In this document: piece by piece, positions 8,704 to 18,483 of the stretch
Position numbering within the stretch: the first letter of the stretch is position 1
How the letters are laid out: every line of letters starts with the position of its first letter
DNA from: Nocardioides panacis
Lineage (GTDB): Bacteria > Actinomycetota > Actinomycetes > Propionibacteriales > Nocardioidaceae
NCBI RefSeq assembly: GCF_019039255.1
Contig: NZ_CP077062.1
Location: 4,030,001 to 4,094,000, forward strand
DNA length: 64,000 nucleotides
Direction of reading: 5' to 3'
Translations under genes and position numbers: made by a program
The notes under the pieces: model-generated
The model's input: the letters and a program-made list of their open reading frames with translations, nothing else
The model's database searches: none
Told to the model about the DNA's origin: nothing

Positions 8704-11215
8704 GTGGCCGCCGACCCGATCGCCCGTCTCCTGGCCGACCCGCCGGACCTCCCGGTCGGTGCCGGGCTGGCCGGGCTGACCGCGGCGCTCGGGACCCGCG
8801 GCACCGCGGTGGTGCAGGCGCCCCCCGGGCACCGGCAAGACCACGCTGGTGCCCCCGGCGGTCGCCGCGCTCGTGGGCTCCTCGGGCCGGGTGGTGGTGA
8901 CCCAGCCCCGGCGGATCGCGGCCCGGGCGGCGGCCCGGCGGATCGCGCACCTGCTCGGCGAGCCGGTCGGCCGGACGGTGGGGTACGCCGTGCGCGGCGA
9001 CCGGCGCACCAGCGCGGCCACCCGGATCGAGGTGGTGACCACCGGCGTGCTGCTCCGGCGGCTGCAGCGCGACCCGGCGCTGCCCGGGGTGGCGGCCGTG
9101 GTCCTCGACGAGGTGCACGAGCGCCAGCTCGACGCCGACCTGACCCTGGCGCTGCTGGTCGACGTGCGCCAGAACCTCCGGGACGACCTGCTGCTGGTCG
9201 CGATGTCCGCGACCGTCGAGGCGGCCCGCACCAGCGCCCTGCTGGACGACGCGCCGGTCGTGGCGGTCAGCGGGGCGCTGCACCCGGTCGCCGAGGTCTG
9301 GTGCCCGCTGCCCACCGGGGTGCGCCGCTCCGACGACCGCGGCGTGACCCCGCGCTTCCTGGACCACGTCGCCGCCTGTGTACGACGCGCGCTGGCCGAG
9401 CAGCCCGGCGACGTGCTGGTGTTCCTGCCGGGGGTCGCGGAGGTGTCCGGGGTGGTGCGCCGGCTCGGCGGCGTGGACGCCGACGTGCTCCCGCTGCACG
9501 GGCGGCTGACCTCCGAGGAGCAGGACCTGGCGCTGGCCGCCGGGCCCCGGCGGCGGGTCGTGGTCTCCACCGCGGTCGCCGAGTCGTCACTGACCGTGCC
9601 CGGGGTGCGCACCGTCGTCGACGCCGGGCTGTCCCGCGAGCCGCGCACCGACCACCGGCGCGGGCTCGCCGGCCTGGTCACCGTCGGGGTGAGCCGGGCG
9701 GCGGCCGAGCAGCGGGCCGGTCGCGCGGGGCGCGAGGCCCCCGGTGCGGCGTACCGCTGCTGGTCGCCGGCCGAGCACGCCCACCTCCCCCCGCACCCGC
9801 AGCCCGAGATCGCCACCGCCGACCTCACGTCGTTCGCCCTCGAGCTCGCCGTGTGGGGCACCCCGGACGGCACCGGCCTGGCGCTGATGGACCCGCCGCC
9901 GCAGACCGCCCTCGCGGCCGCCCGGTCGACGCTGGCGGACCTGGGCGCGGTCGACGAGGACGGCTCGGTCACCGACCGGGGCCGGGACATCTCCCGGGTC
10001 GCGGCCGACCCGCGGCTGGCCCGCGCGCTGCTCGACGGGGCCGCCGTGGTCGGCGCCCGGCGCGCCGCCGAGGTCGTCGCGCTGCTGTCCGAGGACGTCC
10101 GCTCGCCCGGTGGGGACCTGGTCGCCGCGCTGCGGGCCGTCCGCCGCGGCGGCGCCGCCGCGGCCGGCTGGTCGTCCTCGGTGCGGCAGCTGCGGGCCGC
10201 GCTGCCCGCCTCGGTCCGGGAGCACGACGGCGAGCGCGGGCTGCCCGACGACCTCGCGGTCGGGCTGGTCGTCGCGCTGGCGCACCCGGGACGGGTCGCC
10301 CGGCAGCGCCCCGGCTCGACGGCCTACCTGATGGCCTCCGGCACCGGTGCCGTGTTCGGCCCCGGCGGGTCCGCCCTGTCCGGCACCACCTGGCTGGCCG
10401 TCGCCGACGCAGACCGCCGCCCCGGGATGCGGGACGCGACGATCCGGTCCGCCGCGCCGATCGACGAGGACCTCGCCCTGGAGGCGGCGGCCGCCCTCTG
10501 GCACGAGCAGGAGCTGGTCGGGTGGGCCGACGGCCGGGTGGTCGCGCGGCGCAGCACCCGGCTCGGCGCCATCGAGCTCGCCTCCGAGCCGATCGCGTCC
10601 CCGGCGCCCGCGCTGGTGGCCGCGGCGGTGCGTGAGGGTCTGCGGGTGGAGGGCCTCGCGGTGCTGCCCTGGACCGAGGCCGCCAGCTCGCTCCGGGCCC
10701 GGATGGCGTTCCTGCACGACGCGCTGGGCGACCCGTGGCCCGACGTGTCCGACGAGGCGCTCACCGCGTCGACCGAGTCCTGGCTCGGCCCGGAGCTCGC
10801 CCGGATCCGCGGCACCCGCGACCTGCGCCGGATCGACGTCCTGTCCGCGCTGCGCCGGCTGCTGCCCTGGCCCGACGCGGGCCGCCTCGACGAGCTCGCC
10901 CCCGAGCGCGTCCGCGTGCCCAGCGGCTCCCAGGTCCGCGTGGAGTACGACGGGGAGCAGCCCGTCCTCGCGGTGCGGATCCAGGAGGCGTTCGGGTGGG
11001 CCGCGACCCCACGTCTCGCCGACGGCCGCGTGCCGCTGCTGCTGCACCTGCTGTCCCCGGCCCGGCGCCCGGCCGCGGTGACCGCCGACCTGGAGTCGTT
11101 CTGGCGCACCGGCTACCCGGCGGTGCGGGCCGAGCTGCGCGGGCGCTACCCGAAGCACGCCTGGCCGGAGGACCCGTGGACGGCCCCGCCCACCCGCGGC
11201 GTCCGCCGGAGGTAG
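8704..11215 (+). CDS. hrpB: ATP-dependent helicase HrpB (DEAH family), frameshifted as read
   Basis: A DExH/DEAH RNA-helicase-like protein of about 836 residues. The P-loop is split by an extra C in the C6 run 8821–8826: with C5 it reads QAPPGTGKTTLVPPAV and joins the downstream frame. After it come VTQPRRIAARAAARRIA (Ia), the DEVHER box (II), SATVE (III), VLVFLPG (IV), VVSTAVAESSLTVPGV (V) and the QRAGRAGREAPG box (VI), then HrpB-type C-terminal domains. The start is GTG 8704, four bases after the LURP-one stop. Cellular role poorly known in bacteria. The single homopolymer lesion suggests a sequencing error rather than a pseudogene. Confidence 0.88.
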
Positions 11216-11233
11216 CGACCTCTCCGGGGCCTT

Positions 11234-11247
11234 CCCCGACACCGGGG
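11234..11247. terminator. Short hairpin between convergent hrpB and kdpE
   Basis: CCCCG–ACAC–CGGGG hairpin in the 37-bp gap between two convergent genes. It is short and lacks a U tract, so it is only a possible terminator. Confidence 0.35.
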
Positions 11248-11252
11248 TCGGA

Positions 11253-11927
11253 TCAGGGCACGAAGCGGTAGCCCATGCCGGGCTCGGTGACGAGGTGCCG
11301 CGGCCGGGACGGGTCGGCCTCCAGCTTGCGGCGCAGCCCGGCGAGGTAGACCCGCAGGTAGTTGGTCTCGACGGTGTACCCGGGCCCCCAGCCCTCGCTG
11401 AGCAGCTGGCGCTGCGACACCAGCCGCCCGGGCCGGGTCACCAGCGCCTCGAGCAGCCGCCACTCCGTCGGGGTGAGCCGGACCTCCTCGCCGTCGCGGT
11501 AGACCCGGGTCGCCGCGAGGTCGACGGTGAACGCGTCGGTCACGACGGGCGCCGGCGGCTGGTCGGGCACCGCGCGGCGTACGGCGGCCCGCACCCGCGC
11601 CAGCAGCTCGTCCATGCCGAACGGCTTGGTGACGTAGTCGTCGGCGCCCACGTCGAGCGCCTCGACCTTGTCGTCCGACCCGTGCCGCGCGGACAGCACG
11701 ATCACCGGCACCTGGCTCCACTCCCGGATCGTCCGGAGCACCTCCACGCCGGACAGGTCGGGCAGCCCGAGGTCGAGCAGCACCACGTCCGGCTCGTCGT
11801 CGTGGCAGGCGTCGACGGCGGTCCGTCCGTCGCGGGCCGGCAGCACGTCGTACCCCCGGGCCCGCAGCCCGATCGCCAGCGTCCGCTGGATCGCCGGGTC
11901 GTCGTCGACGACGAGCACGCTGGTCAC
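11253..11927 (-). CDS. kdpE: Response regulator KdpE (OmpR/PhoB family)
   Basis: A 224-residue two-component regulator. The receiver domain has VDDDPAIQ near the N-terminus, the phospho-acceptor Asp in VVLLDLGLPDLSG and the Lys in YVTKPFG. The C-terminal winged helix includes LTPTEWRLLEALVTRPGRLVSQ and VYLAGLRRKLEADPS. KdpE normally activates kdpFABC under potassium limitation, but no kdpFABC is in the window; the operon carries an APC permease instead. Its GTG start overlaps the kdpD stop (GTGA). It probably binds the 11-bp direct repeats upstream of the operon (16171–16187). Confidence 0.92.
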   Translation of the reverse strand: MTSVLVVDDDPAIQRTLAIGLRARGYDVLPARDGRTAVDACHDDEPDVVLLDLGLPDLSGVEVLRTIREWSQVPVIVLSARHGSDDKVEALDVGADDYVTKPFGMDELLARVRAAVRRAVPDQPPAPVVTDAFTVDLAATRVYRDGEEVRLTPTEWRLLEALVTRPGRLVSQRQLLSEGWGPGYTVETNYLRVYLAGLRRKLEADPSRPRHLVTEPGMGYRFVP

Positions 11928-13753
11928 GGCTGGACCAGCTCGTGCAGCAGCGGCCGCGGAGTGGGTACGGCGGGCAGCGAGACCGTCATGGTCAGGCCGC
12001 CGCCGGGGGTATCGGAGGCGGTCAGCGTGCCCCCCATCGCCTCGGTCAGGCCGCGCGCCACCGCCAGGCCGAGGCCGACGCCTGCGCCGGCCGGGGCGTC
12101 CCCGAGCCGCTGGAAGGGCTCGAACAGCGCCGCGCGGTCGGCGGCCCGGACGCCGGGGCCGTGGTCGACGACCCGGAGCCAGGCCCGGCCGTCCGTGACG
12201 CCGCTGTCGACCTGGACGCCGGCGTCGGTGTGCCGCAGCGCGTTGTCCACGAGGTTGGCGACCACCCGGTCGAGGAGGCCGGCGTCGACCCGCACCGCCG
12301 GCAGGTCGTCGGGCAGGTCGAGCTGCACGCGGTCGCCCTCGGCCAGCCCGGACAGCGCCCGGGAGACCACGTCCTCGAGGCCGACGACGTCGGGCACCAG
12401 GGTGACGCCGCCGGTCTGCAGCCGGCTCAGGTCCAGCAGGTTCGCGATGATCGCGCCGAGCCGGTCCGCGGAGTCCTCGATGGCCGCGAGCAGCTCGCCC
12501 TGGTCGTCGGCGGTCCACCGGACGTCCGGGGTGCGCAGCGTCGAGACCGCCGCCTTGATCCCGGCCAGCGGGGTGCGCAGGTCGTGGGAGACGGCGGCGA
12601 GCAGCGCGGTCCGCAGCCGGTTGCCCTGCTCGAGCCGGTCCGCGGCGGCGGCCTGGACGGCCAGCTCCTCGCGGTCGAGGACCACCGCGAGGTGCGTGAC
12701 GAACGCGCCCAGCACCCGCAGGTCGTGCGGCGGCAGGGTCCGGCCCCGCAGCAGCAGCACCACCGGCTCGCCGGCGTCCGTGGCCACGTCCGCGTCGCGC
12801 GGGTCGAGCGGCGGGCGGTCGCCGCGGGTGGCCACCCGGGTCGAGGTGCCGTCCGGCCCGGACCGCAGCAGCGTCACGGCGGTCATCGAGAAGGTCTCGA
12901 GCACCAGGTCCAGCAGCTCGTCGACCCCGTGCCGGGTGCGCAGCAGGGCCCGGTTCAGCCGGGACAGCGAGTCGGCCTCGCGACGGGCCAGGTCGGCCTG
13001 CACCGACCGCCGGGCCGCTGCGTCGACGACCGAGGCGACCGAGACCGCGACCACCAGGAACAGCACCAGCGCGACCACGTTCTCGAGGTCCGCGACGCTG
13101 AGCGTGTGCAGCGGCGGGGTGAAGAAGTAGTTGAGCAGCAGGCTCCCGACCAGCGCCGCCGCGACCGCCGGCCACAGCCCGCCGACGAGGGCGACCAGCA
13201 CGGTGAGCGCGAGGTAGGCGAGCGCCTGGATGGTGGGGACGCTCCGCGTCGCGTCGAGCACGGCGGTCAGCAGCACCGGCCCGGCCAGGCCCAGTGCCCA
13301 GCCCCCGAGGCGACGGGGCCCCGACAGCGCGCTCGGCCGCTGCGCGTCGGCCGCGCCCCGGGCGTAGGGGTGGCTGACCATCAGCACGTCGATGTCGCCG
13401 GAGTCCGCGACGAGCCGGTCGCTCACCCCGGCCCGGACCGCGGCCGCCAGCCGGCTGCGCCGCGAGACGCCGACCACCACCTGGGTGGCGTCGATGCCGC
13501 GCGCGTAGTCCAGCACCGCCTGCGCCGGGTCGGCCCCGACCAGGGCGTGGTGCGTCCCGCCGAGCTCCTCGGTCAGCGCACGCAGCCGCGCCAGGCCCGG
13601 GGGGTCCGGGGCCCCGCCGGGAGCCGGGCGGGCGACGTACACGCTGTGCAGCTCGCCGCCGGCGCCCCGTCCCGCGATGCCGGCCGCACGGCGCAGCAGC
13701 ACCTCCCCCTCGGGACCGCCGGTCAGCGCGACCACGATCCGCTCCGGGCTCAT
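11924..13753 (-). CDS. kdpD: KdpD-type sensor histidine kinase lacking the N-terminal KdpD domain
   Basis: About 609 residues. It begins directly with a universal-stress-protein domain (ERIVVALTGGPEGEVLLRRA, then ATQVVVGVSRRSRL), followed by a DUF4118 four-helix membrane block (about 180–280; includes LLNYFFTPPLHTLSVAD). A GAF-like region, HisKA (SHDLRTPLAGIKAAVS, phosphorylated His) and an ATPase domain (NLVDNALRHTD, GVGLGLAVARG) follow. Full KdpD is about 850–900 residues; the missing part is the N-terminal KdpD sensor with its ATP-binding motifs. The start at 13753 is preferred because an AAGG lies about 10 bases upstream; 13762 is an alternative. It likely senses potassium or envelope state for the adjacent permease. 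Confidence 0.88.
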   Translation of the reverse strand: MSPERIVVALTGGPEGEVLLRRAAGIAGRGAGGELHSVYVARPAPGGAPDPPGLARLRALTEELGGTHHALVGADPAQAVLDYARGIDATQVVVGVSRRSRLAAAVRAGVSDRLVADSGDIDVLMVSHPYARGAADAQRPSALSGPRRLGGWALGLAGPVLLTAVLDATRSVPTIQALAYLALTVLVALVGGLWPAVAAALVGSLLLNYFFTPPLHTLSVADLENVVALVLFLVVAVSVASVVDAAARRSVQADLARREADSLSRLNRALLRTRHGVDELLDLVLETFSMTAVTLLRSGPDGTSTRVATRGDRPPLDPRDADVATDAGEPVVLLLRGRTLPPHDLRVLGAFVTHLAVVLDREELAVQAAAADRLEQGNRLRTALLAAVSHDLRTPLAGIKAAVSTLRTPDVRWTADDQGELLAAIEDSADRLGAIIANLLDLSRLQTGGVTLVPDVVGLEDVVSRALSGLAEGDRVQLDLPDDLPAVRVDAGLLDRVVANLVDNALRHTDAGVQVDSGVTDGRAWLRVVDHGPGVRAADRAALFEPFQRLGDAPAGAGVGLGLAVARGLTEAMGGTLTASDTPGGGLTMTVSLPAVPTPRPLLHELVQP

Positions 13754-13788
13754 CGGGACCATGCCTTCATTGTGCTCCCGCGCCCGTC

Positions 13789-15765
13789 CTAGCCGACGTG
13801 CACGCGCGGGCGGTCCCGGCGGTGCGGCTCCGCGCGGCGCAGCACCTCCCGGGTGACCGGTGCGACCTCCCCGACCCCGAACAGCAGGAACCGCGCGAGG
13901 TTCGCGGCCGGGTTGCCCTCGGTCCACTCGAAGTAGATGTGCGGGGTCACCCCGGTGCGGTCCCGCACGGTCAGCAGCAGGGTGGCCAGCGCGTTGGCGA
14001 CCGACGACGACTCCAGCGTGAGGACCCGGTAGGTCCCGTGCAGGACGTGCCCGTGCACCTCGAGCGCCCCGGTCTCGAAGTCCGACGGGTCGGTGACCGT
14101 CACCTCGACGAAGATCACGTCGGTGTCCAGCGGGAGGTCGTGGTCGCTCTGGATCTGGCGCAGCTTGTCGTCGTACTCCTCGCGGTCGCGGGCGCCGGGC
14201 TCGTTGGCGACCAGCCGGATCGTGCGCCGGGCGCAGTCGCGCAGGAACAGCTCGGCGGTCTCGTCGAGGCGTACGTCGGTGGTGCGCAGCTCGAAGGAGC
14301 GGTTCAGCCGGGACGCCACGGAGATCGCCAGGATGCCGCCGATGAAGCAGGCGCCGATCTTCACGCCGTCGGGCCGCTCGACGACGTTGTCGACGGTCGT
14401 GTAGACGAACACCAGCGTGATCACCGCGAACGCCCGCGACAGCCAGCGCTGCCCCGCGCGCCGGGCGGCCAGCGTGACCGCCGTACCCGCGGAGGTGAAC
14501 AGCACCAGCACGCCGGTCGCGTAGGCACCGCCCTGCGCGTTCACGTCCGCCTGGAAGATCCAGGTGACCAGGAAGGCGACGGCGGTCAGCAGCAGCACCA
14601 GCGGGCGTACGGCGCGGGCCCAGCTCGGCGCCATGCCGTAGCGCGGGAGGTACCTCGGGATCAGGTTGAGCAGCCCGGCCATCGCCGATGCCCCGGCGAA
14701 CCAGAGGATCGCGATCGTGCTCACGTCGTACACCGTGCCGAACCCGTTGCCGAGGTACCCGTGCGCGAGGTAGGCCAGCGCCCGGCCCGAGGCCGCACCG
14801 CCGGGCTGGAACGCCGCCGGGGGGATCAGCAGCGTGGTGACGAAGCTGCTGGTGACCAGGAAGACGCTCATGATCCCGGCGGCCACCGCGAGCATCCGCT
14901 TGGCGCCGCGGATCCGGCCGGCGGGGTCCGCCTCGGTGTCGCCGTGGTCGCCCCGCACGTGCGTCATCACCGCGACGCCGGTCTCGAACCCGGACATGCC
15001 CAGCGCGAGCTTGGGGAAGACCAGCAGCGACAGCGCGACGATCATCAGCGGGTCGCCGTGCTGGGTGGTCAGTGCCGTGGACCAGTCGGTGACCACGCCG
15101 GGCTCGGTGACCACGTGCCACATGGAGACCGCGATCACGACCACGTTGAGGGAGAGGTAGACGCCGACCAGGGTGACCGCGATGCCGATCGCCTCGGTGA
15201 AGCCGCGCAGGAAGACCCCGCCGAGCAGCGCCAGCAGCACCAGCGTGATCGCGACCTGGTGCCCGTGCAGCAGCGCGGGCACGTTCGGGTTCTCCACGAT
15301 GTGCGCCGTCGCGTCCGCCGCGGACAGCGTCATCGTGATCAGGAAGTCGGTGGCCGCGAAGCCGAGCAGCACCAGGACGAACAGCTTGCCCTTCCAGAAC
15401 GACAGCAGCCGCTCCAGCATCGCGATCGAGCCCTCGCCGTGCGGGCTCTCCTCGGCGACCCGGCGGTAGACCGGCAGCGCGCCGAACACGGTCAGCGCGA
15501 CCAGCACCAGGGTGGCGAACGGCGAGAGCACGCCGGCGGCGATCGCGGCGATCCCCGGCTGGTAGCCCAGCGTGGAGAAGTAGTCGACGCCGGTCAGGCA
15601 CATCACCTTCCACCACGGGTGCGTCCGGTCCCCGCTCGGTGGCTGCGCGTGCGGCCCCGGGTGCGACGTGGCCCGGTCGGCCATGTCCTCGAGCAGCCAG
15701 CCGCGGAGCCGGCCGGGGCCCGGCTCCCGGTCCGGGGTGGTCCGCGGGTGGACGGTCGTGGTCAT
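13789..15765 (-). CDS. APC-superfamily permease, KimA/KUP-like (probable K+ transporter)
   Basis: A 658-residue protein with about 12 hydrophobic helices and a soluble C-terminal domain of about 150 residues (from [20 protein letters not shown]). The N-terminal membrane domain includes [20 protein letters not shown], like the KimA family (Bacillus subtilis K+/H+ symporter, formerly YdaO), and [20 protein letters not shown]. It is often annotated as an amino-acid permease. Its place in one operon with kdpD and kdpE points to potassium uptake. It overlaps the upstream small membrane protein gene (ATGA). K+ specificity is an inference from family resemblance and context. Confidence 0.8.
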   Translation of the reverse strand: MTTTVHPRTTPDREPGPGRLRGWLLEDMADRATSHPGPHAQPPSGDRTHPWWKVMCLTGVDYFSTLGYQPGIAAIAAGVLSPFATLVLVALTVFGALPVYRRVAEESPHGEGSIAMLERLLSFWKGKLFVLVLLGFAATDFLITMTLSAADATAHIVENPNVPALLHGHQVAITLVLLALLGGVFLRGFTEAIGIAVTLVGVYLSLNVVVIAVSMWHVVTEPGVVTDWSTALTTQHGDPLMIVALSLLVFPKLALGMSGFETGVAVMTHVRGDHGDTEADPAGRIRGAKRMLAVAAGIMSVFLVTSSFVTTLLIPPAAFQPGGAASGRALAYLAHGYLGNGFGTVYDVSTIAILWFAGASAMAGLLNLIPRYLPRYGMAPSWARAVRPLVLLLTAVAFLVTWIFQADVNAQGGAYATGVLVLFTSAGTAVTLAARRAGQRWLSRAFAVITLVFVYTTVDNVVERPDGVKIGACFIGGILAISVASRLNRSFELRTTDVRLDETAELFLRDCARRTIRLVANEPGARDREEYDDKLRQIQSDHDLPLDTDVIFVEVTVTDPSDFETGALEVHGHVLHGTYRVLTLESSSVANALATLLLTVRDRTGVTPHIYFEWTEGNPAANLARFLLFGVGEVAPVTREVLRRAEPHRRDRPRVHVG

Positions 15766-16130
15766 CGAGCTCCTCGTGGGCGGGTGCTGAGTGCGGCGGC
15801 GACGGCGGCCGTGACGAGCAGGGCCAGCCGGACGACGTCGGCGGGGCCGTGCACGACGAGCTCGCCGTGCCGGTCCCCGAGGAAGCCGGTGACGAACAGC
15901 CAGCCGGTGACGGCGACGGCGACGCCCGTGCGGACCCGCTGGCGGACGCTGCAGGCCGCGACCACGACGGCCACGCCGGCGACCGTGAAGGAGTCCCCGG
16001 TGAGGTCGACGACGGCCAGGCAGGCCCAGTACGCCGCGAACAGCCGGGCGCCGGCGTCGCTCCGGAGCAGGCGCGCCAGGGGTACGTCGCGGGTCGACGA
16101 CTCCCGGGGCAGGTGCACGGTCTGGGTCAT
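15762..16130 (-). CDS. Small membrane protein, first gene of the kdp-type operon
   Basis: 122 residues with a charged N-terminus ([22 protein letters not shown]) and three to four hydrophobic helices ([56 protein letters not shown]). I do not recognise a named family. Its stop overlaps the permease start (ATGA), so it is co-translated with the transporter and may be an accessory subunit, as KdpF-like peptides are in other potassium systems. That comparison is speculative. Confidence 0.7.
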   Translation of the reverse strand: MTQTVHLPRESSTRDVPLARLLRSDAGARLFAAYWACLAVVDLTGDSFTVAGVAVVVAACSVRQRVRTGVAVAVTGWLFVTGFLGDRHGELVVHGPADVVRLALLVTAAVAAALSTRPRGAR

Positions 16131-16170
16131 GCTTCGATGATCCGGCGGCGGGACGCCGTACGACGGGTTC

Positions 16171-16187
16171 TTAACGAGCCTCTAACG
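16171..16187 (-). promoter_or_regulatory. Candidate KdpE operator: direct repeats 11 bp apart
   Basis: On the minus strand, toward the kdp operon, CGTTAG and CGTTAA recur with an 11-bp period, about 40–55 bp upstream of the first gene of the operon. OmpR/PhoB-family regulators usually bind tandem repeats of 11 bp. This suggests autoregulation by KdpE. The motif is short, so confidence is modest. Confidence 0.45.
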
Positions 16188-16287
16188 GCCCCACTTTCCG
16201 CGCCCCCGTCTCCCGAACTCGCAGGGAGGTCGGGCGACCTCTGGGTCACCTCTCGTCCCCGTTGGCCGAGGAACTAGCGTCGGCCGG

Positions 16288-16800
16288 ATGGACGAGCCCC
16301 TGCCTCCGCTGCACCTGGTCCTGCTCTCGATCCCGGCGATGCGGGCCCTCGTCGAGGGCGACCTCCCGACCGCGTCCGCCGTCACTGGCACGACCGCGAC
16401 GCCGTACCTCGTCGACCACGCCTGGCTCTGGCGGATCCGCCTCGCCCAGGTCGAAGCCGACCCGGTCGCGCTGGACTGGATCGCGCGCCTCGCGGTCGCC
16501 CCCGACGGCACGGTGTGCGGGATCGTCGGCTTCCACGGGCCGCCCGACCAGCGCGGCATGGTGGAGGTGGCGTACGGCGTCGACCCGCTGCTGCGCCGCC
16601 GGGGGTACGCCCGGGCCCTGCTCGCCCTCGCGCTGGACTGGGCCGCCGACGAGCCCGCGGTCAAGGTCGTGCGGGCCAGCATCAGCCCGGACAACGAGGC
16701 GTCCCTCGCCACCCTCCGGCCCTTCGGGTTCGAGCGCGTCGGCGAGCAGTGGGACGAGGAGGACGGCCTCGAGCTGCTCTTCGAGCGACCTGCCCGGTGA
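16288..16800 (+). CDS. GNAT-family N-acetyltransferase
   Basis: 170 residues. The acetyl-CoA-binding signature is visible as VDPLLRRRGYARALLALAL (motif A, R/Q-x-x-G-x-G/A type), preceded by VCGIVGFHGPPDQRGMVEVAYG and followed by VVRASISPDNEASLATLRPFGF (motif B, typical of RimJ-like members). Probably acts on a small molecule or a protein N-terminus; substrate unknown. Divergent from the kdp operon across about 157 bp. Confidence 0.88.
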   Translation: MDEPLPPLHLVLLSIPAMRALVEGDLPTASAVTGTTATPYLVDHAWLWRIRLAQVEADPVALDWIARLAVAPDGTVCGIVGFHGPPDQRGMVEVAYGVDPLLRRRGYARALLALALDWAADEPAVKVVRASISPDNEASLATLRPFGFERVGEQWDEEDGLELLFERPAR

Positions 16801-16927
16801 CGGCGGTCCGGCGTCCGGACGGGTGTGCGGCAGGCCCGTTCGCGTCCACAGCAGACCTCCTCTCGGACTTCTGCACACCTCGGATCTCCGACCGGAAACA
16901 GTCTCCGGCGCTCCCTAGGTTGGAGGC

Positions 16928-17612
16928 ATGTCCCTTGACCAGCGCACCGGCGATCCCGAAGCCGCGCACCCGATCACCCGGTTCTCGCACCGGGCGAACG
17001 CGGTGCTCGACGGCCTCGTCGACGCGCCCACCTGGACCCTGACGGCCGCGGAGGCGGGCGCGGCGCTCGTCGACCTCACCCGGCTCCAGGCGCGGGTCGC
17101 CGAGCTCCGGCTCCGGGTGCTCGCCGCTGCGGACACCCTCGACGTGGGCGCCGACAGCGGGTGCATGCCGCGGGCCGGCGGCGTCAACGCCACGGTCGTG
17201 GTCACGATGACGCTGGAGCAGCTCCTGTCCGGGCTGGGCGCGGCCGGTCTCGACACCGGTGACCGGATCTCGGCCGGCGCGGCGCGGCGGCTCGCCTGCC
17301 GGGCCGGCCTGGTCCCGGCCGTGCTCGGTGGCGCCTCCCAGGTGCTCGACCTCGGCCGCACACGGCGCCTCCACTCCCGCGCGCAGCGGCTCGCCCCCCG
17401 GCCTCGAACAGGGCGGCTGCTCCGCGGAGAGCTGCGACCGCCCGGCCGCGTGGACCGAGGCTCACCACGAGGTGCCCTGGTCCGAGGGCGGCGGGACCAG
17501 CGTCCGCGCCGGCCGGCTGCTCTGCTCGCGGCACCACCACCTGGCGCACGACTCGCGCCAGGAGATGACCCGGCTCGCCAGCGGTCAGGTGCGCTTCCAC
17601 CGGCGGACGTGA
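16928..17612 (+). pseudogene. DUF222/HNH endonuclease (13E12-type) remnant: internal deletion plus frameshift
   Basis: The ends match the actinobacterial DUF222–HNH repeat family. The N-terminus is EAAHPITRFSHRANAVLDGL, followed by LRLRVLAAADTLDVGADSG. The C-terminus has the HNH core DRPAAWTEAHHEVPWSEGG and LLCSRHHHLAHD. Between these, the long middle of DUF222 (normally around 200 residues) is missing: the protein jumps from GADSG straight to the segment before RISAGAARRLACRAGL. In addition an extra C in the C6 run 17394–17399 shifts the frame just before the HNH core. The frameshift may be a sequencing error, but the internal deletion looks real, so the gene is probably decayed. Intact members may be mobile-element-like nucleases. 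Confidence 0.75.
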
Positions 17613-17666
17613 GTCTCATCGGCCGGCAGGGCGGGTCCCGGCGGCTGACCGGAGTGGCAGCCTGAG

Positions 17667-18473
17667 GTGATGACGAACGCGTACACCCACGGGCACCACG
17701 AGTCGGTGCTCCGCTCGCACCGCTGGCGGACGGCGGAGAACTCGGCCGGCTACCTGCTGCCACGGCTCCACCCGGGGATGCACCTGCTCGACGTGGGCTG
17801 CGGACCGGGGACGATCACCATGGACCTCGCGGAGGTCGTCGGCCCGGAGGGCAGGGTGACCGCGCTGGAGCGCACCGCCGACGCCCTGGACCTGGCGCGG
17901 GCCGAGGCGGACGCCCGGGGCACCACGAACGTCGACTTCGTGGTGGGGAACGTGACGGACCTCGACCTCGGGGACGACTCCTTCGACGTGGTGCACGCCC
18001 ACCAGGTGCTGCAGCACGTCGACGACCCGGTCCGGGCGCTGCGCGAGATGCGTCGGGTCTGCCGAGCCGGCGGGACCGTGGCGGCGCGCGACAGCGACTA
18101 CAGCGCGTTCGCCTGGTTCCCCGCGACGGCCGGGCTCGACCGGTGGTTGGAGGTGTACCTGCAGGTGGCCCGCGCCAACCACGCGGAGCCCGACGCCGGG
18201 CGCCGGCTGCTCTCGTGGGCCCGGGACGCCGGGTTCACCGACGTCACCGCCGGGTCCAGCACCTGGTGCTACGCCAGCCCGACGGACCGGGCCTGGTGGG
18301 GCGGGCTGTGGGCCGACCGGATCGTCGAGTCGGCCGTGGCCCGGCAGGCGGTGGAGGGTGGCTTCGCGACGCCCGCCGAGCTGGCGGAGATCGCGGCCGG
18401 CTGGCGCCGGTGGGCCGAGCAGGAGGACGGGTGGTTCAGCGTCCTGCACGGGGAGGTGCTCGCCCGCGCCTGA
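17667..18473 (+). CDS. Class I SAM-dependent methyltransferase (UbiE/Methyltransf_11 type)
   Basis: 268 residues. SAM-binding motif I is LLDVGCGPGTITMDLA. Acidic motif VTALERTADALDLARAEA, motif II FVVGNVTDLDLGDDSFDVVHAHQVLQHV and motif III LREMRRVCRAGGTVAARD follow in order. The C-terminal half (residues ~130–268) is family-specific and probably binds substrate, which is unknown. A GTG/ATG pair at 17667/17670 gives the start, right after a GAGG. Stands alone between the HNH remnant and a convergent gene. Confidence 0.9.
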   Translation: MMTNAYTHGHHESVLRSHRWRTAENSAGYLLPRLHPGMHLLDVGCGPGTITMDLAEVVGPEGRVTALERTADALDLARAEADARGTTNVDFVVGNVTDLDLGDDSFDVVHAHQVLQHVDDPVRALREMRRVCRAGGTVAARDSDYSAFAWFPATAGLDRWLEVYLQVARANHAEPDAGRRLLSWARDAGFTDVTAGSSTWCYASPTDRAWWGGLWADRIVESAVARQAVEGGFATPAELAEIAAGWRRWAEQEDGWFSVLHGEVLARA

Positions 18474-18483
18474 GGGGGCCGGT

